Origin: Perkinsela sp. pyNocScin1
Lineage: Eukaryota > Euglenozoa > Kinetoplastea > Prokinetoplastida > Perkinselidae
Reading direction: 5' to 3'
Assembly (NCBI GenBank): GCA_964019655.1
Contig: CAXHTR010000007.1
Span: 558,001 to 622,000 of the forward strand
Length of the DNA stretch: 64,000 nt
Part shown: piece after piece, positions 38,048 to 46,865 of the stretch
Layout of the letters: each line of letters begins with the position of its first letter
Position numbering within the stretch: position 1 is the stretch's first letter
Program-made: the position numbers and the translations under genes
Notes under the pieces: model-generated
Seen by the model: the letters and a program-made list of their open reading frames with translations, nothing else
Database searches by the model: none
Told to the model about the DNA's origin: nothing

Positions 38048-39478
38048 TTATACAAACTCCATGACAACGTTCTTATTCCGAACTTTGAAGTCAAACACAT
38101 TACGAGAGAATTTGATGCGCTGCAGGCTCTCAGGTAAACTCGAAACATCGATTTCGCCGTGCAGGCGGTTTCCCTGCAACGATAGATGCTCCAACTGCAT
38201 AGGGAGCGTGCTGATGTCTATAGTCCCCTGAAAGGCATTGTTGTTCAGATAGAGCACTCGCAAGGACCATGGCAGCATCGTAAGGTCGAGGGACCCCGAC
38301 AGCTTGTTCGTTGGAACCTCAAGCTCACGAAGATTTGAGGGCAGGTTCGTCAAGCAAATTTCTCCCGTAAAGTGATTTTCGCTCAGTGCGAGTACTTTCA
38401 GCGTCTCTGGCAGTTGTCTCAATTCAATTGACCCATGGAGAATATTTGTTTGAACGATGAAATTTTCCATGCGGTGTGGCAAGGCTGTAAAATCGACAGT
38501 ACCGAGAAGCACACACTGAAATGCATTGAATGTCCTGAGATCGACTGGGAACTTCTGCATTGCTATAGAAGCGCTCACCTTATTAATGCTGATAGAGATT
38601 TCCGTCTGTGAAGCGGATAGAGTATCAAAGTTTGCTTTACATTGGAAAGTATTCGCGTGCACATCAAGGTTCTTGAGATAGGGTGGTAAGGCCATTAAAT
38701 CGAGAGACCCACACAGCGCATTTTGGCCAACATCAAGATCTGTCAGTGTGGCTGGCAAATGGCTCAAATCGATTTCTCCGGAAAAATTGTTGCTGCTGAG
38801 AATGAGCTCCCTCATTAGGGGTGGTAAGTTAGACAAGTTGAGGCTACCTGACATGAGGTTTTCGAAGGCCTCCGCACGCCACATTGCGCTCGGAAGGTCT
38901 TTTGTGCTGAATCCACCGGTCAGTTGGTTTCGACTCAGATAGAGACGCTCGAGACTTCGCGGTAAGCTTCCAGTAACGATGTCATCTGTAAAACGATTCG
39001 CTGATGCTGCAAGGGTCTGCAGATTCCGCAAGTGCGTGAGCGGTAGCAATCTGCCTTTGAATTCGTTGCCGATAATGCTGATGGTCATGAGCACTTCTGG
39101 GAGCAGAGCGCTATGAACCTCACTTTTCAGCTGCAACTTATGCAGCTCGATGGAAGTCACAGTCGGTGGAACGAATTCGAGACAAACAGTTCCGTGTGGT
39201 GCAGCGTACGCTTCCGTGTCTAAGTAACCGATTTCTGTAGCATCGCCATTCGCATCACAGGTGATTCCGGCCCAGTCACAAACGTCGAGGAAGTTTCCTT
39301 TATCATCTTGGAAGATATGAACATTCTCGGCACGTGAAACAAACATCTCCATGAGCGCCTGCTGGGTCATGCTTTCATAGTCGAGGCGGCCGAGGCGTGA
39401 CGCTTCAGCGCCTGTGAGTGTAGCGCCTACAGTGTAGAGAATAAGAGCATTTGGGAAAAATCGGAATATGAAAAGCAT
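38048..39478 (-). CDS. Class A LRR protein, long
   Basis: 476 residues, longest intact LRR protein. It alone has a conventional-length signal peptide: about 25 residues, MLFIFRFFPNALILYTVGAT, before EASRLGRLDYESM. MTQQALMEMFVSRA helix. The cap is complete, FLDVCDWAGITCDANGDATEIGY. About sixteen repeats from GTVCLEFVP to GEIDVSSLP; in the middle CKANFDTLSASQ and ASIAMQKFPVDL are degenerate, flanked by well-formed units, which suggests old and new repeats mixed. Ends FDFKVRNKNVVMEFV. Confidence 0.92.
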   Translation of the reverse strand: MLFIFRFFPNALILYTVGATLTGAEASRLGRLDYESMTQQALMEMFVSRAENVHIFQDDKGNFLDVCDWAGITCDANGDATEIGYLDTEAYAAPHGTVCLEFVPPTVTSIELHKLQLKSEVHSALLPEVLMTISIIGNEFKGRLLPLTHLRNLQTLAASANRFTDDIVTGSLPRSLERLYLSRNQLTGGFSTKDLPSAMWRAEAFENLMSGSLNLSNLPPLMRELILSSNNFSGEIDLSHLPATLTDLDVGQNALCGSLDLMALPPYLKNLDVHANTFQCKANFDTLSASQTEISISINKVSASIAMQKFPVDLRTFNAFQCVLLGTVDFTALPHRMENFIVQTNILHGSIELRQLPETLKVLALSENHFTGEICLTNLPSNLRELEVPTNKLSGSLDLTMLPWSLRVLYLNNNAFQGTIDISTLPMQLEHLSLQGNRLHGEIDVSSLPESLQRIKFSRNVFDFKVRNKNVVMEFV

Positions 39479-39791
39479 AAAGTGATGCTTGAACGGAATG
39501 CTGCTCAGGATACATTTTCAGATTACACAAACCTTTCCAGAATCATTACATCGTCTTTTTCTATTATTCATTGAACACTGACTTGCTCAGTGTATACCTC
39601 ATTTAGTGGCGTACTTCTACATTTCGGCTGATTTTGCGAACTAACATTTTTACTTGCGTGAAAATTATAGAGATAAACGATACTCAGCAGAGGCAGAATA
39701 TATCAAGCGTCAAGACCTATCTCAATTTGATTTTCAACTCTCAACTAAAGCAACTAAAAGGCCATGGGCTTCATCGTATCTTCCTAAGCAA
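39479..39791 (-). other. Intergenic, no gene seen
   Basis: About 310 bases. Open frames on + here run into antisense of the 39792 gene. Nothing recognised. Confidence 0.4.
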
Positions 39792-40430
39792 TCACAAATG
39801 CACACGCCTTCTGTCTTTTTCGTCTTCCAAGCGCAATTTCGTGATGCCACACTTTTGCAGCTTAATTACAAAGCCTTCTTTGTCAAGCCGACCAACGCAA
39901 ATAGACTTTGGCATGACATTTGGCTCCCGTACTTCAAAATATTGAATGACTGAGGGGAGGTTTACGATGTTCTGAATCGACTCGATTTTGTTGTCGGTAA
40001 TAAAGAGCTGCTCGAGTGTCCTTGGGAGCGAGCCAAAGTCGATGCTGCCGGTGAGCCCAGTACTCTGCACGCAGAGAATTCGCAGCTTCTCAGGCAAATG
40101 ACTGACATCCATCGAGCCACGAAGTGGTTGATGGTAGAGATTGAGCCTTGTCAGCTTTGGGGGTAGCATCGCGAAGTTCATCTCACCTTTGACCTTTAAG
40201 CCGCTGCTATGCCAGCTTATTTGTGTGACACAGTCGTTTTCATCGTTGCAGGTTATACCTTTCCAGCTACACGCATCATCCTCGTCCCCTTTGAGGTTTT
40301 CTCGCGCTTGTGCAACATCATCTGGTGTGACGAGAAGCTCCATCAGCTGGTGATCGGAAAGCATTGATGTATTGAAGCGACCAGCCGCATCAATGGCACC
40401 AATTAGTCTAATAAGATGGAGAGCGGACAT
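39792..40430 (-). CDS. Class B LRR protein
   Basis: 212 residues, ATG in TTTAAAATG context. Head MSALHLIRLIGAIDAAGRFNTSML, LMELLVTPDDVAQA, cap KGDEDDACSWKGITCNDENDCVTQISW with an extra Cys. Repeats: GEMNFAMLPPKLTRLNL, GSMDVSHLPEKLRILCV, TGLTGSIDFGSLPRTLEQLFI, NKIESIQNIVNLPSVIQYFEV, then ICVGRLDKEGFVIKLQKCGI. The tail LEDEKDRRRVHL keeps the class EDxxDR pattern. LMELLV instead of MELFF makes it a bridge between classes A and B. Confidence 0.9.
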   Translation of the reverse strand: MSALHLIRLIGAIDAAGRFNTSMLSDHQLMELLVTPDDVAQARENLKGDEDDACSWKGITCNDENDCVTQISWHSSGLKVKGEMNFAMLPPKLTRLNLYHQPLRGSMDVSHLPEKLRILCVQSTGLTGSIDFGSLPRTLEQLFITDNKIESIQNIVNLPSVIQYFEVREPNVMPKSICVGRLDKEGFVIKLQKCGITKLRLEDEKDRRRVHL

Positions 40431-40577
40431 TTTAAAGAAATTTGCAGAGCTTCAATTAATGGCTGAAATTTTGAAAACAAACGTACTGGCATTGTAGGAA
40501 TGCTGTGATCAAGATGATCAGAGAGCATCAGCACTACCTCAATGTTTTATAAATACATAGAAAGATTCTATTTCACA

Positions 40578-41237
40578 TCAGTTAATTGTGAGTTCGCCTT
40601 CCACATCTGCCTGAAGGTTCGCACGCCGTAGTTTAAGACGAATCAACTCACCGTCAGGGCGTACAACATACATCTCACGAATCAAGTTGCCATCTAAATT
40701 CAACATGAGCCTGCCGAGACCATACTTTTGTATATGTACTGCGTGTTGATCAATTTTGTTGTTTGTTGCATAAAGCCATTGCAAGGAATCTGGCAAATGT
40801 TCGAGATTGATTGGCCCTTCAATCTTATTACTTGATATTCGTACATCGACGATATTGGCAGGTAACTTGGTGAAGTCAAAAGTGCCAAATATAGAATTAT
40901 CACATAAATTAAGGGACTTAAGCCGCCTCGGAAGCCGACGTGTTTGAAGCGCGAATCGCTGTTTACATGATACTATTTATATATCTTCTATGTCTGGTGG
41001 TGCGTACTCGAGACGTAAATTGTTGGTGAATGCATAAGTGTCGTAAAATATTCCTGTCAATTTCCCTTCGGTGCATGCCAGACCGATCCATTCGCACACA
41101 TTTGGGGTGCCTTGAATGATATATGCCTTATTATACGGCTCTTGAATGAGATCCTCTATGAGGCAATTCATAAGCATATTCTGCCTTTCGAGGAGAGCGT
41201 TTGAGTTGTTAAAATCTGCCGACAAAATGAGGAGCAT
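40578..41237 (-). pseudogene. Class C LRR gene with one in-frame TAA
   Basis: From MLLILSADFNNSNALL (ATG at 41237) through a full cap (NVCEWIGLACTEGKLTGIFY) the frame meets a TAA at 40977-40979, in PPDIEDI-stop-IVSC. It then continues in the same frame with LQTRRLPRRLKSLNL, GTFDFTKLPANIVDVRI, GPINLEHLPDSLQWLYA, NKIDQHAVHIQKYGL to a normal TGA at 40578. The neighbour at 41316 has Leu at this place (PPTIRYLRIADC), so a TTA-to-TAA change explains the stop. Second LRR gene in this window with exactly one nonsense codon. Confidence 0.83.
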
Positions 41238-41315
41238 TGTGATCTTCGACAAAAGACACTCTGATACAATGAATATACTTGTATGTGCTCGGTGAAACTA
41301 CAATCACCATTTATG

Positions 41316-41957
41316 TCATTTCGCGTGTAATATTGCGTATCGCATTAGAAGAGGCTTCTCTGCGCCATCTTTTTGAACCACACTGATATTAGTAATGTGG
41401 TTCTCACGCAAGTCGAGCTGAAGTTTTCCTAGATGAGTAAGTCCAATGCGAAGATAATGCTGCCTAATCTTATTATGAGACATATAAAGAAGATAGAGTT
41501 GATCTGGGAGAGCACTCATATTCAAAGGCCCTACTATAGAATTATGTGACACGTGAATAGTTTCTATAGAGCGCGGAAGGTTAGTTAAATCGAAGGTACG
41601 GTAAATTCGATTGTACCATAGAATGAGATCAATCAGCATCCATGGCAAACTACGCGTCGAAATCGTAAAATGCTGGTGACAGTCTGCGATTCTGAGATAT
41701 CTTATAGTAGGTGGTACATAAGTAATCTGAAAATTCCGCTTGAGTGACCAGCTCTCGTAAAATAGTGAGGTAAGAGCCGAGTTTTCGCATGGAAGACCGT
41801 TCCATGTGCAAATATCTCCTACTGGCAAATTCTCGCATACACGTTGCATAGATCGACTTCGAATGTTTTCAAAGAATCCACAAATTAGAGCCTTTTGTCC
41901 TGAGCTCAGAAGCTGTGCTTCAAAATGATCAATGCCAACAAAGCACACAATGATCAT
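41316..41957 (-). CDS. Class C LRR protein
   Basis: 213 residues; first gene of the - block next to the divergent switch. Start at MIIVCFVGIDHFEAQLL; the open frame continues upstream without ATG. Cap DICTWNGLPCENSALTSLFYESW is intact with Pro for the last Val. Then YVPPTIRYLRIADC, STRSLPWMLIDLIL, RTFDLTNLPRSIETIHV, GPLNMSALPDQLYLLYM, NKIRQHYLRIGLTHLGKLQLDL. Tail EKPLLMRYAILHAK. Sister of the broken 40578 gene in tandem, sharing the NKIxQH block, and more AT-rich than other LRR genes here. Confidence 0.85.
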   Translation of the reverse strand: MIIVCFVGIDHFEAQLLSSGQKALICGFFENIRSRSMQRVCENLPVGDICTWNGLPCENSALTSLFYESWSLKRNFQITYVPPTIRYLRIADCHQHFTISTRSLPWMLIDLILWYNRIYRTFDLTNLPRSIETIHVSHNSIVGPLNMSALPDQLYLLYMSHNKIRQHYLRIGLTHLGKLQLDLRENHITNISVVQKDGAEKPLLMRYAILHAK

Positions 41958-42967
41958 TAATATAGTTAGAATTGCATTACACAAGTCACCTACGTAAGTT
42001 TAAATCCACATGTTCAACAATCTTCAAGGTTCTGTACCTTATTCCTCTTGAAAATTTAACTCTTGCTCTAAGCTGGAAATTTAGCTCTGAACCTTTACCG
42101 TTGTATATGCATATCTTGGTTGCTATTTTAAGCATCAGCCTTCCTACTATGGAATAAAGTGGACTAAGTGAGCGTCTTATAAATTTAGTGTTTGTATCAA
42201 TCTGCTCTAACTAGACTTCTGACATTTCACTGCGGGAAAAGTATTAAGTAGAATGAACATCATTCATTGAGATGAAGTATGATTCTGTTAGAAGCGACCT
42301 ACTTTTGCTTTTGTATAGACTCGGATACTGTACTTACTTTGATACGATTCACGCATAGTTTGAATACGTGCGTAATGTACAGTAGACATTATTCTCACTG
42401 CCGAAACATACACCAATCCATATTAGCTGAACGCGAGTATTACCATGACTTCAAACATCTGCGTGAAAGGCAATGATGCCATATAACGTCATGCTCTTAA
42501 CCTTCCACAATAGTTAATCGTAACAACTGCAGAGACTGAATGAAAATGAAACTGCCCAAATAAAATCATTTCTCACGATGACATGAATGCTTTCTAAAAT
42601 ATTCCAAAGCATACGTCATGAGTTATGGACCGCAGTAAACGGAAGTCTCATGGATTTAAATTATGAAGAGTACAATTTTCGAAGGCTGTGGTCGCTGCGC
42701 TGTAAGAATGATCTCCTCTTCGATACCCGCGATGGCGCACAAGCACTTTGATAGAAGTCTTCACAGGGGACCATGATTCTTCTTAAAGAACGTAAGTACA
42801 TTTTCGTCAAACCTTATTTCAAGAGAGCATGATGATTGCGTACATTTGGGGCACTTCCGCAGCGCAAGATTCATTTCGCTACTAGAAAGTACATGAATAG
42901 CTTTATCTTGTGAGTAAATTAATAGCTTACTGCTAGCCAATTTTGTCTTTTTAATTTAAATATCATT
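41958..42967. other. Divergent strand-switch region
   Basis: About 1 kb between the first gene of the - block and the first of the right + block, the longest gene-free interval in the window. It is AT-rich with only short unsupported frames. In kinetoplastids divergent switches are where RNA polymerase II transcription starts in both directions, typically marked by histone variants rather than a sequence box. I see no TATA-like or tRNA gene here. Confidence 0.6.
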
Positions 42968-44026
42968 ATGTCTGAACAATCAGTTAAGAGCATGACTTCA
43001 AGTGCGCTTGATATAGTTCTTAAAAACCGAAAGCTTATTCAAGAATCAGCCAAAATTCTACAGAAACTAGGCAAAACGACAGATCCTAAAAAACGTACAG
43101 ATGATGACGAATCTAATGCAAAGGACTCTGAGAATGTTTCATCACTTACTAAACTAACATCGATGGAAGTTACTCGAAACTTACCAGCTTATATGATTGA
43201 GGAAATCAAAGAAAAGCGCGAAAGAACGACACTCAGTGTAGCCGATGACAGATCCAGATTCTTCGAAGCATGGACAAAAGTTATTCATGAGTTTGTGAAC
43301 AATGCGAATGAAGAAACATTTGAATGCCCCACTGACTTAAGCGGTTTCGATCGTAAAGAGCTTCATCGTTTAGCACAGAAGTACAACCTCGGTCATCACA
43401 GTGTCGGCTTTCACCCAGATCGACGCCTGATACTAACAAAAGATAAGTTGTTTTATGCAAATATGCCAAGCAAGAATGGACCCATCGATGTTAAAGATTT
43501 AGTTTCGAAGCTTGAGCCATCTCTTCATAGAAGCAGAAGACCAGTCTCAGAGTATGAAGCGTTCGACCCTGAGGCTGCAAAAAAGCTCCTTGCTGAGCGT
43601 GATCGCCGGACAGAAAGCGCAGCGAATCGTGACGTTCTCTCAAGGCTAGCGCAGTTCCAGAAGAGCTCCGATTCACACGCTGAAGCGGAGCAGTGCTCGC
43701 GCATTGCAAGCTCAACGATGATAGGAGCCTCAGAGGCACTCCATGAAGATGATATGTCGCTCTGGCAACAGGAGAACACTGCAGTTACCACTGCAACAGC
43801 AGAGTCTCTTGGGACAAAGTGGTCGAATGTTTTGGATCCCCATATTGAGCGAATGGAAAAGCCTCAGAATCCTGATGAAGGCCAGCAAATGTACCCGTAC
43901 CGCTTTGGTCCAGAAGATACACCTGCGCAAGATGATCAAGCTTCAGCAGCTGAAGTACTCGAAGAGTCAAAGACTGGAATAGCGAAGGGCTGTGGCCGCA
44001 AGCGTAATCGCCCAGCAGCGAAATGA
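42968..44026 (+). CDS. R3H-domain protein
   Basis: 352 residues, no signal peptide. Residues about 98-162 form an R3H domain: FFEAWTKVIHEFV at the start, then the defining R129-x3-H133 in FDRKELHRLAQKYNL, followed by SVGFHPDRRLILTK. R3H domains bind single-stranded nucleic acid. The N-terminus is Ser/Lys/Asp-rich (KTTDPKKRTDDDESN); the region after about 190 is Ala/Glu-rich and probably disordered, with a charged basic end (GCGRKRNRPAAK). First gene of the right block. Not GC-biased in codon use. Domain assignment is good; which RNA or DNA it binds is unknown. Confidence 0.85.
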   Translation: MSEQSVKSMTSSALDIVLKNRKLIQESAKILQKLGKTTDPKKRTDDDESNAKDSENVSSLTKLTSMEVTRNLPAYMIEEIKEKRERTTLSVADDRSRFFEAWTKVIHEFVNNANEETFECPTDLSGFDRKELHRLAQKYNLGHHSVGFHPDRRLILTKDKLFYANMPSKNGPIDVKDLVSKLEPSLHRSRRPVSEYEAFDPEAAKKLLAERDRRTESAANRDVLSRLAQFQKSSDSHAEAEQCSRIASSTMIGASEALHEDDMSLWQQENTAVTTATAESLGTKWSNVLDPHIERMEKPQNPDEGQQMYPYRFGPEDTPAQDDQASAAEVLEESKTGIAKGCGRKRNRPAAK

Positions 44027-44205
44027 TTTGAGCACAGTGATCAATCCTATTTTATCAGTGTTCCCAAAAATACAATTCCACGTTGCATATTTATTCTCAT
44101 TATAATACAATGTCTTCTCTAGAAAAGCCACTGCCGCTTTCCGGCTCACATAAAATTTTACGAATGCAATGACTTATCTTTTTCCCTTTTCCCTTTCACA
44201 CATCT

Positions 44206-45732
44206 ATGCGAGTCGCTCTTCCCAGTCTGCTCTTTCTAGGGACATGCTGGCAATTCGCAGCAATCACAGAGATAACAGACCAGACGCTCGAGCGTACGCT
44301 CCAGGACGCCGACCCATGGGTCATTCAGTTCGGCGACAAGTCCAACCCGCTCGTGCAAAAGTCCCTTGAGGCGCTCGAGGCCCTGGAGAAGACAATGCAT
44401 GGCTTCCTGAACATTGGCTTCTACCCTATAAAAGATGCCGCGTCGCTTCGCCTCGCAACCTACCTCAACCTGCCCTCCCTCAACGACGTCTACTTTTTCA
44501 ACACCAAGCACAACATCACCGAGACGCCCGAGAACACCTGGGTCTTTGCCCTGCCCGTCGCCAGCCCAGTGCGCTTCAACGTCGATGTGAACGAGCCAAG
44601 CCCCGAAAACATCGAAAAGTGGGCAACGGAGAACATTCCGACGCGCACAGTCTCCCTCAGCACCATGTGCCTCGAGCCGTGCATCGCATTCCCCGACACT
44701 GCTGGCGCTGTGACGAGCCTCAGCGGCAACACTGTCGTCTTCACAGAGCAGCCGACACCACAGCTCATGCTCCTCGCTGCCAAGTACCGCCACGTGGCTT
44801 CATTTGTGAGCCTGGGCAACAGCACGTCGCTCCGCAATGCCCTCCCAGGAGGGCCAACTATGCCGACAGACACTGCGTGCGTTGTGATGGGCCCTGGCAT
44901 CCAGCCACCCAAAGTTTTCACTGGTGCGAGCGACGCCTGGCGCACTGAGCTTGTCGAGATGCTCGAGCACTTCCCCGTTCGCAGCGCCCCGGCGAAGGAA
45001 ATCAACCGCCGCCGCCGCATTGCCACGATGGCCGCCCTCCAAAGCAATGTCACGGAGATTGGGGACCACGAGGCCTTCACTCGGCACGCGACACCGCCGC
45101 TGAACATGGGAGGCCTCGCCATCGCCTTCTTCGCCCCCTCGATGGAGGAGCAGCACGCGCGGTACACCAAACACTTCAACGCCCTAGCGACGAAGTACAG
45201 CGCACTTGCTGCTGAGAAAAAGGGCCAGCAGATGCCCATGCAGTTCTTCCACATCAACGCGGAGGCGCACCCAGGCATCGCCCGCCACCTCGGCGTCGAG
45301 AAGATCCCCAGCCTCGTGTGCCTCCTCCCCGCGAGCGAGAACCGCGCGGCACAGACCTACCACGACGGCAAGTTCGAGACAGAGCCAATGTTCAAGTTCA
45401 TGCGGGACAAGATGATGTCGGACCAGGACCGCATGCGCGAGTACTCGCCACCGGCCGACATCTCCGAAAAATTCTCGTCGAGTGGGCCCAAGTCGTACCC
45501 CACGGAGATGCCTGCGTGCCCGCCCTGTGACGCCGCTGTGCTGCGCAACGGGCTGTTCTACGCCGCGAAGAACGCTCCGCGCGCGGAGATTCACATCGAC
45601 ACGAGCCAGTCGAAGAAGTACCTCAACGTCGAGGCTGAGAAGGAGCGTCAGCGTATAAAGAAAGAAGCGCGCGAGGCGCGAATGAAGAACCGAGCCAAGG
45701 GAAATAAGAAGTCTAAGAAAGAAGAATTGTAA
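44206..45732 (+). CDS. ER thioredoxin-fold (PDI-like) protein, redox-dead
   Basis: 508 residues. N-terminal signal peptide (VALPSLLFLGTCWQFAA) and C-terminal KEEL, a KDEL-type ER-retrieval variant, place it in the ER lumen. Residues about 25-110 look like one thioredoxin fold (WVIQFGDKSNPLVQ, LNLPSLNDVYFF), and about 300-405 like another (GLAIAFFAPSMEEQ, QFFHINAEAHPGIARHL, the cis-Pro segment EKIPSLVCLLP). Neither has a CxxC active site where it is expected, so it is probably a chaperone-like rather than an oxidoreductase PDI relative. A CPPC occurs late (about 442-445, PACPPCDAA) but outside the second fold. A highly basic segment (KKEAREARMKNRAKGNKKSKK) precedes KEEL. Very GC-rich codon use, unlike the flanking LRR genes. 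Confidence 0.8.
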   Translation: MRVALPSLLFLGTCWQFAAITEITDQTLERTLQDADPWVIQFGDKSNPLVQKSLEALEALEKTMHGFLNIGFYPIKDAASLRLATYLNLPSLNDVYFFNTKHNITETPENTWVFALPVASPVRFNVDVNEPSPENIEKWATENIPTRTVSLSTMCLEPCIAFPDTAGAVTSLSGNTVVFTEQPTPQLMLLAAKYRHVASFVSLGNSTSLRNALPGGPTMPTDTACVVMGPGIQPPKVFTGASDAWRTELVEMLEHFPVRSAPAKEINRRRRIATMAALQSNVTEIGDHEAFTRHATPPLNMGGLAIAFFAPSMEEQHARYTKHFNALATKYSALAAEKKGQQMPMQFFHINAEAHPGIARHLGVEKIPSLVCLLPASENRAAQTYHDGKFETEPMFKFMRDKMMSDQDRMREYSPPADISEKFSSSGPKSYPTEMPACPPCDAAVLRNGLFYAAKNAPRAEIHIDTSQSKKYLNVEAEKERQRIKKEAREARMKNRAKGNKKSKKEEL

Positions 45733-46232
45733 TGCAAGTTGTTTTGGGCCTTTGTTTTACTTGAACGTAGATACTTTCTTTTCTGTGTCATTTATCCGTT
45801 TCAAATGATATTGATGGCTTATAACTCTAATCTCTTTTACAAGTAGTGCCAGGGCTGAAGTAAGAAATTTTCTTTTTAGTCCGAAAGTACTTTACCACCT
45901 GCGAGACAAGTCGATTCTCTAGGCCTTTGGCATTCATGAATTTGAATATAGCAAAGGTGCAAGCACTGAAGCTCTTTAGAGAATATGCCTATTCGTTTGA
46001 ATGCGGTATCACTAGTTCTGCCGCTTTTGAAGACTTTTCTTCATTTGAAAGATTCCCATCAGCGCTGAAACGCTCGCATTCGTATCAGAGTATGTTCGTT
46101 TTACAAAATAAAACATTTTCACCCTTGGGTCAATGCAATAGATTGGTGATGTTTAGAATATTCCTCAAAAAGGCTTCTTCGCTGCATTCGCCGCCTCATA
46201 TCAAGTTTCTCTGAGCTTTATATTCTCTCTCA
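45733..46232 (+). other. Intergenic, no gene seen
   Basis: About 500 AT-rich bases. A 95-codon frame on + (45927-46214) shows no motif. The last 30 bases before 46233 (TTTCTCTGAGCTTTATATTCTCTCTCA) contain a possible acceptor at the GAG. Confidence 0.45.
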
Positions 46233-46865
46233 ATGACCGCCGAAGTCGAAGCCCAGCACACAGTCAGCGCAACACCCACGAAGAGCACATTCAGCGTCCG
46301 CATTCAGGAGCCAAGCGAGTGGATCGAGCGCCTATCACTTTTCGCCAAGAAGCCCATTGGCTTCCCACGCGAGCAGCGTGATGACGATGCGCTCCGCGAA
46401 AAAGCGTTTGCGACACACGCCCTAGAGAGCGCACAGGAAGGGTTCCGTAAGCTCACGGCGCTCGGTGTGCCCACGAAGCGCCCAGACGACTTTTACGCGC
46501 AGATGCTCAAGTCAGACAACCACATGGCCAAGGTCCGGCGCATCCTCGAGGAGAAGGAGCGCGAAATCCGCGAGCGAGCCAAGCGGCGCAACGACATGAT
46601 GCAGCGCAAGTACAAGAAGGAGCTCAAGGCCAACGCAGCCAAGAAGCAGTCAAGCCGCAAGCGCGAGCTGCAGACAGCGGTCGAGCACGGCAAGCGCAGC
46701 GCCAAAAAGTGGCGGCAGGGCGGCGGCGACGCAGGCGATTTTGACTTTGGCGACTTTGTTGGTGACAGTGGCGAAGGGCAGGGCAGCCAAAAGCGATCGT
46801 TCCGTAAGAGTGGCATAAACCGAAAGCCGAAGAGCGCAAAAAAGAACAAAAAGTCGAAGCGATGA
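46233..46865 (+). CDS. EBP2: EBP2-family ribosome biogenesis protein
   Basis: 210 residues. EBP2 is a nucleolar factor needed for 27S/28S pre-rRNA processing in large-subunit assembly. Seen: EWIERLSLF (about 28-36), DDDALREKAFATHALE, and the hallmark VPTKRPDDFYAQMLKSDNHMAKVRRIL (about 77-104), matching VPTKRPTDYFAEMAKSDLQMQKIR of animals. A long charged coiled coil (105-160) and basic Ser/Gly/Lys tail with RKSGINRKPKSAKKNKKSKR follow, as in the family. It is shorter than the 300-430 residues of animals and yeast, lacking most of the acidic N-terminal region. GC-rich codons. Identity confident. Confidence 0.93.
   Translation: MTAEVEAQHTVSATPTKSTFSVRIQEPSEWIERLSLFAKKPIGFPREQRDDDALREKAFATHALESAQEGFRKLTALGVPTKRPDDFYAQMLKSDNHMAKVRRILEEKEREIRERAKRRNDMMQRKYKKELKANAAKKQSSRKRELQTAVEHGKRSAKKWRQGGGDAGDFDFGDFVGDSGEGQGSQKRSFRKSGINRKPKSAKKNKKSKR

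Noticed and set aside
29621-41237. Reassigned stop codon (TAA read as an amino acid) as explanation of the two in-frame TAA genes
   Set aside because: Normal genes in the window end with TAA as well as TAG and TGA, and no intact housekeeping gene has an internal TAA, so the code appears standard.
44490-45278. 262-codon open frame on - opposite the PDI-like gene
   Set aside because: Shadow of GC-rich codon use; the + frame has a signal peptide, a fold and a KEEL end.
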